Source: Actinomycetes bacterium (GTDB lineage Bacteria > Actinomycetota > CALGFH01). Taken from it: a DNA stretch of 64,000 nt. The notes under the pieces were generated by a model, which did no database searches, was not told where the DNA came from, and was given only the letters and a program-made list of their open reading frames with translations. The stretch is from NCBI GenBank assembly GCA_036000965.1, contig DASYUT010000140.1, positions 1 to 64,000 of the forward strand, written 5' to 3'. Position numbers and translations under genes: made by a program. Every line of letters starts with the position of its first letter. Within the stretch, counting starts at the first letter, position 1. Of this stretch, positions 59,844 through 64,000 are shown piece after piece.

Positions 59844-59865
59844 GAGCAGCACGGACACCCTCATT
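59844..59865 (-). repeat. right terminal inverted repeat, unit 2
   Basis: Reverse complement AATGAGGGTGTCCGTGCTGC... matches the left ends in about 20 of 22 bases. It overlaps the last codons of the PIN-like toxin gene. Confidence 0.6.
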
Positions 59866-60195
59866 GGCTTGCGCGCGGGCTCAGGGCGCTGCGCCACTGG
59901 ACCTGGTTGCAGTAGCTGTCCTCGCCCTGGTGGCATTGCAGGAACGCATCCAGCGCAGCGACGAAGCGGCCGATGGCATCGCCGCGCCTCGGCATGCTTT
60001 TGTCGGAGGTGAGCAACAGGCCATAGTGGTCGTCGGCCCCCAGAGCCGCGCGGCTGGCGAGTGGCATGAAATCCTTGACGTTGTTGGTCATGATCGCCCG
60101 CCGTTCTTGCGCCATCCGCCGAAGGAGCTCGTCGTCGCTGAGCCCGACTAGATCGGCGCGCTGAGCCTGGGTCTCGACTACGCGGCGCTCACGAA
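59861..60195 (-). pseudogene. PIN-like toxin (DUF5615), N-terminus lost
   Basis: ADLVGLSDDELLRRMAQERR then AIMTNNVKDFMPLASRAAL and HYGLLLTSDKSMPRRGDAIG followed by RFVAALDAFL match the second to last strands and helices of DUF5615 PIN-like RNases of toxin-antitoxin pairs. The first 20-25 residues (with the first catalytic Asp, LLLDE) are missing: upstream of RERRVVETQAQR the frame enters the MTA phosphorylase promoter region. No antitoxin is seen. The stop lies in the mobile unit's right end. Confidence 0.6.
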
Positions 60196-60372
60196 GCTGT
60201 GGGGTACACAAGCTCGTACGTGGCTTGTGGACAGCGGTTCGGCCCGTGCCCGGGCCTTCGGTACCATGCGCGCTGCCGCCGACCGGCGGCCCTGACCGGA
60301 GCCGGAACCGGCCCGGCGGGTGCTTGCGGGCTCCCCCCTCGGGACTCCCGCCAGAGAAGAGGTGTGCACGGC

Positions 60373-61182
60373 ATGGCCCTTCCAACGGCTGAGCTCGGGG
60401 TCTTCGGCGGCTCGGGCTTCTACTCGTTCCTCGACGGGGTGACCGAGCACAAGGTCTCGACCCCCTACGGCGACCCCTCCGACAAGGTGGCGGTCGGCGA
60501 GGTCGACGGGCGCGCAGTCGCCTTCCTGCCCCGTCACGGCCGGCAGCACCAGTACCCGCCGCACCGCATCAACTACCGGGCCAACCTGTGGGCCATGAAG
60601 GAGCTGGGTGTCACCCGGGTCGTCGGGCCCTGCGCGGCCGGTTCCCTGCAGGCCGAGGCCGCCCCCGGCCACTTCGTCATCTGCGACCAGATCGTCGACC
60701 GCACCTGGGGCCGGGCCGACACGTTCTACGACGGCCCCGAGACCACCCACATCGCCGCGGCCGACCCGTACTGCCCAGAGCTGCGCGGCCTCGCCATCAA
60801 GAAGGCCGAGGAGCAGGGCATCACCGCCCACGACGGTGGGACCATGGTCGTGATCCAGGGCCCCCGCTTCTCGACCAGAGCCGAGTCGAGGTGGTTCCAG
60901 GAGGCCGGCTGGAAGGTCATCAACATGACCGGCTACCCGGAGGCGCTCCTCGCTCGGGAGCTCGAGATCTGCTACGTCAACGTCTCACTCATCACTGACT
61001 ACGACGTCGGCCTGGAGGGGATGCCGGGCGTTGCGCCGGTCTCCCACGCCGAGGTCGTGCGGGTGTTCGAGGAGAACAACGCGAAGCTCAGGGACCTGCT
61101 GTTCTCGCTGCTGCCCGCCATACCCGGCGAGCGGTCCTGCCCGTGCGCGACCGCTCTGACCGGGGCTCGCTTCGAGGTGTGA
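60373..61182 (+). CDS. mtnP: S-methyl-5'-thioadenosine phosphorylase
   Basis: 269 residues. LGVFGGSGFYSFLDGV is the phosphate loop, AFLPRHGRQHQYPPHRINYR the next conserved block, VGPCAAGSLQAEAAPGHFVI the base-binding strand, MVVIQGPRFSTRAESRWFQE and VINMTGYPEALLARELEICY the rest. It splits methylthioadenosine to adenine and methylthioribose-1-phosphate, recycling the by-product of polyamine synthesis. The start ATG 60373 has GAGAAGAGG ahead; the frame is open upstream without likeness. Confidence 0.93.
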   Translation: MALPTAELGVFGGSGFYSFLDGVTEHKVSTPYGDPSDKVAVGEVDGRAVAFLPRHGRQHQYPPHRINYRANLWAMKELGVTRVVGPCAAGSLQAEAAPGHFVICDQIVDRTWGRADTFYDGPETTHIAAADPYCPELRGLAIKKAEEQGITAHDGGTMVVIQGPRFSTRAESRWFQEAGWKVINMTGYPEALLARELEICYVNVSLITDYDVGLEGMPGVAPVSHAEVVRVFEENNAKLRDLLFSLLPAIPGERSCPCATALTGARFEV

Positions 61183-61997
61183 CCGTGGCACCACGGGCAG
61201 GTGTGACCGTGGCACCACGGGCGGACGGCGGAGGCCGCCGGTGGGACCGGCGGGACCCGGGAGGCCGGGTCCGGGCGGACGGCGGAGGCCGCCGGTGGGT
61301 ACGGGGGGACGGCGACGGCCGCAGGTGGGACCGGGGGGACGGCGGAGACCGCCGGGGAGGCCGGGCGAACGGCGGCGGACGCCCGTGGCGGCCGCGGGGC
61401 CGAAGGCGACGGTGGCCGGCGCCCCGCCAGGTCGTGGCCGGGCTCGGGGCGGTGTTGCTCGCCATCGTCTCGGGCGTGCTCGCCGCGGGCGGGGCGCGGC
61501 CCGTGCCGGCGCCCGCAGGCGCGGGCGAGCGGGTCGTGCTGGTGGCCGCGCGCGACCTGGCCGCCGGGGCGGTCCCCACCGCGGCCGACCTCCGCCAGGC
61601 CCGCCTGCCCGCCGACGCGGTGCCCGCCGACGCGCTCACGCCCGGGCCACCACCGGACGCTCCCCTGGCGGTCGCGCTGCGCCAGGGTGACCTGCTCACA
61701 CGGCGGGGCCTCGGCGCGGCACCGGCCGCCCCCGGCCTGCGCGGGTTCGCCCTCGTGGTCGGCGACGGGGTCGAGGCCGGTCCCCTGGTCCCCGGCGACC
61801 GGGTCGACGTCCTGGCCGCATCTAGCGGCACGGCGACGACCGTGCTGACCGCAGCCCCGGTGCTGCGGGTCGTGCCCGGTGACCAGGGCCGCGCGGCCCT
61901 GGTTGTCGTCGGAGTCAGCGCCCGCGGCGCCGAGGAGCTGGCCGCCGCCCGCGCCGGCCGCTCGATCACGCTGGTACAGGCCCCGGCCAGCCCGTAA
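61179..61997 (+). CDS. SAF-domain membrane protein (CpaB-like)
   Basis: 272 residues. GTG 61179 overlaps the phosphorylase stop (GTGA). The first 85 residues are a strongly basic Gly/Arg/Asp repeat (variants of DGGGRRWDRG); then one span (VVAGLGAVLLAIVSGVLAAG) and an external SAF domain (RVVLVAARDLAAGAVPTAAD ... LRQGDLLTRRGL) as in CpaB/RcpC pilus proteins and flagellar FlgA. No pilus genes are nearby, so the role is open. The 22 bases around the start are duplicated in tandem. Confidence 0.75.
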   Translation: MTVAPRAGVTVAPRADGGGRRWDRRDPGGRVRADGGGRRWVRGDGDGRRWDRGDGGDRRGGRANGGGRPWRPRGRRRRWPAPRQVVAGLGAVLLAIVSGVLAAGGARPVPAPAGAGERVVLVAARDLAAGAVPTAADLRQARLPADAVPADALTPGPPPDAPLAVALRQGDLLTRRGLGAAPAAPGLRGFALVVGDGVEAGPLVPGDRVDVLAASSGTATTVLTAAPVLRVVPGDQGRAALVVVGVSARGAEELAAARAGRSITLVQAPASP

Positions 61998-62337
61998 CTG
62001 CCCGGCTGACACCGCTGCTCGTCGGCCGGCGCGGGCGGCGGCCAGCTCCTGAGGATGGACTGGGACGGCGACCCGGACGCGGTCGTCGACCAGCTCCACC
62101 TGCTCGAGCTGCCGGCCGACGACCTCGCCCTGACGACCTCGCCCTACTGACCGGCCGCCCGAGTCGGGCCGAGCCAGCCGCGCGTGCCTGCGGCTCCACC
62201 ACCTCCCGGGCCTGTCGACCACGACCCTCGGCCGCCGCCCGCTCGGGGAACATCGGCCTACTTCCAGCCCCGGTCGTACCGCTCACGGTGCGATACTTCC
62301 CCGGTCATCCGTCGAAATTGAAAGGCGACCCACCTCC
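61998..62337. other. gap before uppP
   Basis: A 31-codon frame at 62054-62149 (MDWDGDPDAVVDQLHLLELP ...) with TGAGG ahead is the only candidate; it ends in a doubled GACGACCTCGCCCT. It may be a relic. Nothing else is seen. Confidence 0.4.
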
Positions 62338-63264
62338 GTGCTCCGCGCGATCGTCCTCGGCATCGTCCAGGGACTCACCGAGTTCCTGCCCATCTCGTCG
62401 TCCGCCCATCTCGCGATCGTCCCGCGGCTGCTCGGCTATCCCCCGCCGGCGTTGTCGTTCGAGATCCTCCTGCACTTCGGGACGCTCGCCGCCGTGGTCG
62501 CCTACTTCGCCCGCGACCTGTGGAGCTTCGTACTGAGCCTGGTCGCCCCGGGCCGGCTCGGCCCAGGGGTGGCCGCCGTCAAGCGCCGGCTGCTCGTGCT
62601 GCTGGCGACCGCCTCGGTCCCGGCCGCTGCACTCGGCTACGTGCTGTCGGACTGGGCCGACGGGCAGACGAGCAAGCCGCTGCGGGCCTCGATCTGGCTC
62701 ATGCTGACCACTGTCGTGCTCGTCGCGGCCGAGCTGTACGCCAAGCGCAGCACCGCCCTTGCCGTGCCCGTCGCCTACCCGGAGAACGGGGTCAGGCGGG
62801 CGCCGTCCACCCGCGCCGAGATCCACCATCGCCGAGGCGCGATCTCCACGCGGGCCAGGACCGAGAGCGCCGAGGAGGAGGTCGAGCGCCTGCCCACCGT
62901 CAAGGCGCTCGGCATCGGGCTGGCCCAGGCCCTCGCGCTGATCCCGGGCACCAGTCGCTCCGGCATCACCATCTCGGCGGGCCTGTTCCAAGGGGTGTCC
63001 AGGGAGGCGGCCGCCCGCTTCTCGTTCCTGCTGTCGATCCCGGCCATCCTCGGCGCCGGCATCCTCAAGGTCCCTGACCTGGCCACTGCGTCGGAGCCGA
63101 CCGGGCAGCTCGTGGCCGGGTTCCTGGCCGCCGCGATCGCGGGCTTCGTGGCTGTGTCCGGCCTCCTGCGGCTGCTCCGCACTCGCACCCTGTGGCCGTT
63201 CATCTGGTACCGCCTCATCGCCGGGAGCATCTTCGTGCTGCTGCTCACGACCGTGCGCAGCTAG
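62338..63264 (+). CDS. uppP: undecaprenyl-diphosphate phosphatase
   Basis: 308 residues from GTG 62338. The two active-site segments are GIVQGLTEFLPISSSAHLAI (Glu-rich motif) and IPGTSRSGITISAGLFQGVS (PGxSRSG). It removes one phosphate from undecaprenyl diphosphate so that the wall-lipid carrier is reused. The loop between spans at about residues 140-185 is about 30 residues longer than usual and highly charged (RRAPSTRAEIHHRRGAISTR). It stands alone, 340 nt after the SAF gene. Confidence 0.93.
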   Translation: MLRAIVLGIVQGLTEFLPISSSAHLAIVPRLLGYPPPALSFEILLHFGTLAAVVAYFARDLWSFVLSLVAPGRLGPGVAAVKRRLLVLLATASVPAAALGYVLSDWADGQTSKPLRASIWLMLTTVVLVAAELYAKRSTALAVPVAYPENGVRRAPSTRAEIHHRRGAISTRARTESAEEEVERLPTVKALGIGLAQALALIPGTSRSGITISAGLFQGVSREAAARFSFLLSIPAILGAGILKVPDLATASEPTGQLVAGFLAAAIAGFVAVSGLLRLLRTRTLWPFIWYRLIAGSIFVLLLTTVRS

Positions 63265-63689
63265 GCGAGCGCCACCTGCTCGTGCTGCCCCGCTACGCGA
63301 GATGCTTGGCGAGGTCGGCGATCTCCTCGCCGGCGCTGCCGAGCACGCGATAGCCGGTCTCGTCGCGGATCTGGGGCCGGGCCGCCCCGCCCTGCCGCCA
63401 GTGTCGGCGACCAGGGCGCCGCCGGGCAACGCCCGGCAGCCCTCGGACGAGATGCACAGCCCTCGGACGAGATGTAGCCGCCCGCCGCGGCGGCACCCGC
63501 GACCACCCCGGCCACACCTGCACCATCCCGGCGACCCCGGCTGTCCCGGCCGCCCGGCGGCGGCGCCGGTGTCACCGCGCCCTCACAGCCTGCCCGGGAC
63601 CGGGGATGCGGCCGGCGCGGAGGCTCGGCACACTCGACGTCCAGCGGGACGCCGGCACAGCGGCGCCGTCGACGGGAGCGAGGATGCGC
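63265..63689. other. gap with gene scrap and 18-bp repeat
   Basis: On the minus strand a frame ends [27 protein letters not shown] (stop at 63293), with good codon bias; it may be the tail of a lost gene. CAGCCCTCGGACGAGATG is repeated at 63437 and 63457. No complete gene is seen. Confidence 0.4.
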
Positions 63690-64000
63690 ATGGGGCCACT
63701 CGAGGGAGTCCGGGTCGTGGAGGTGGCCGGGATCGGACCGGGTCCGTTCTGCGCCATGCTGCTGGCCGACATGGGAGCTGAGGTGCTCCGGGTCGACCGG
63801 CCCGCCTCGTCCCCCGCCGCCCACCCGTACGTGCTGGCCAGGGGACGGCGGTCGGTGGCGGTCGACTTGAAGCGACCGGGCGGGGCCGAGGTGGTGCTGC
63901 GGCTCGCCGCCTCGGCCGACGTGCTGCTCGAGGGGTTCCGGCCCGGGGTGGCCGAGCGCCTCGGCATCGGGCCCGACGCCTGCCTGGCCCGCAACCCCCG
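63690..64000 (+). CDS. CaiB/BaiF (class III) CoA-transferase, cut by window
   Basis: The first 103 residues only. [20 protein letters not shown] then [17 protein letters not shown] is the standard start of family III CoA-transferases and alpha-methylacyl-CoA racemases; [20 protein letters not shown] and [20 protein letters not shown] follow, and PGV-E-LG is conserved. The catalytic Asp lies further on, outside the window. I take ATG 63690 (AGG seven nt ahead) rather than ATG 63684. Confidence 0.88.
   Translation, partial: MGPLEGVRVVEVAGIGPGPFCAMLLADMGAEVLRVDRPASSPAAHPYVLARGRRSVAVDLKRPGGAEVVLRLAASADVLLEGFRPGVAERLGIGPDACLARNP

Larger units (their letters stand above)
56985..59865. mobile_element. 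IS-like unit 2 with DHA2 exporter/TetR cargo
   Basis: Ends: ATTGAGGGTGTCCGCGATGC... at 56985-57007 and, inverted, AGCACGGACACCCTCATT at about 59847-59864 (about 20 of 22 bases match the unit 1 left end). Inside lie, in order, a transposase C-terminus reading towards the left end, a TetR-type operator, the exporter and its TetR regulator. The right end touches the stop codon of a toxin gene. The structure parallels unit 1: same ends, transposase scrap next to the left end, then a gene plus its regulator. Confidence 0.55.

Noticed and set aside
62054-62149. A 31-codon gene before uppP
   Set aside because: It has a weak ribosome site and a repeat at its end, and no relative is known to me.

Overview
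This 64 kb window is very GC-rich, with G or C at almost every third codon position, GTG/TTG starts, many 1-4 nt gene overlaps, and Shine-Dalgarno sites of the GGAGG type. Together with an F420-type LLM oxidoreductase, HTH/Clp-N genes, a SWIM/DUF6493-type pair, and the galU-moeA-moaC-mog order next to an FmdB zinc ribbon, this points to an actinobacterial (Actinomycetota) chromosome, probably an uncultured or soil lineage. I cannot place it more precisely. I saw no rRNA, tRNA or CRISPR array.

Layout. 0-6 kb: the edge of a HAMP/PAS sensor, then an inositol/sugar-acid type operon (HpcH aldolase, Gfo/Idh dehydrogenase, LacI regulator, dehydrogenase remnant, IolE-like isomerase) behind a promoter with two tandem LacI-type operators. 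6-10.2 kb: a minus-strand operon of an HTH protein, two Clp-N-domain proteins, a one-TM miniprotein and an ABC exporter, with a palindromic operator on a promoter that should give a leaderless mRNA. 10.4-12.8 kb: an IS-like unit bounded by terminal inverted repeats, carrying transposase debris, an NAD(P)-binding oxidoreductase and an AraC regulator. 13-24 kb: secreted peptidase, lipoprotein, a TetR/ABC locus with a truncated permease, and many gene fossils (cupin, SWIM/DUF6493, amidohydrolase, glycoside hydrolase 2). 24-34 kb: bacterial NO synthase, a CBS-domain pair, NDH-2, hydrolases, methyltransferase, two cysteine/arginine-rich mini-genes and an FUSC-type membrane protein. Two promoters here (27.1 and 32.6 kb) share the same sequence and operator design. 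34-42 kb: DUF2071 protein, an SDR reduced to its two ends, an adenine-specific DNA methylase, NIPSNAP protein, hutF plus an M20 amidohydrolase, and a hydrolase.

42-49 kb looks like an aromatic acyl-CoA pathway: a salicylyl/anthraniloyl-CoA-type monooxygenase-reductase fusion and an LLM oxidoreductase diverge from an aryl-CoA ligase with a small partner, followed by an enolase-superfamily enzyme and a PaaI-type thioesterase. A 15-17 bp minisatellite fills the divergent promoter region. 49-56.7 kb is a core block: translin-like protein, membrane protein, mog, moaC, moeA, galU, GGDEF sensor and FmdB. 57-59.9 kb is a second IS-like unit with the same terminal repeats, carrying a DHA2 drug exporter and its TetR. 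59.9-64 kb returns to core genes: PIN-like toxin remnant, MTA phosphorylase, SAF-domain protein, UppP and the start of a CoA-transferase.

The accessory parts are strongly marked by deletion-made gene fossils and by short tandem repeats, both inside genes (in codon phase) and between them. The most novel-looking items are the two repeat-bounded cargo units, the twin promoter/operator architecture at 27.1 and 32.6 kb, and the HTH/Clp-N/ABC operon.
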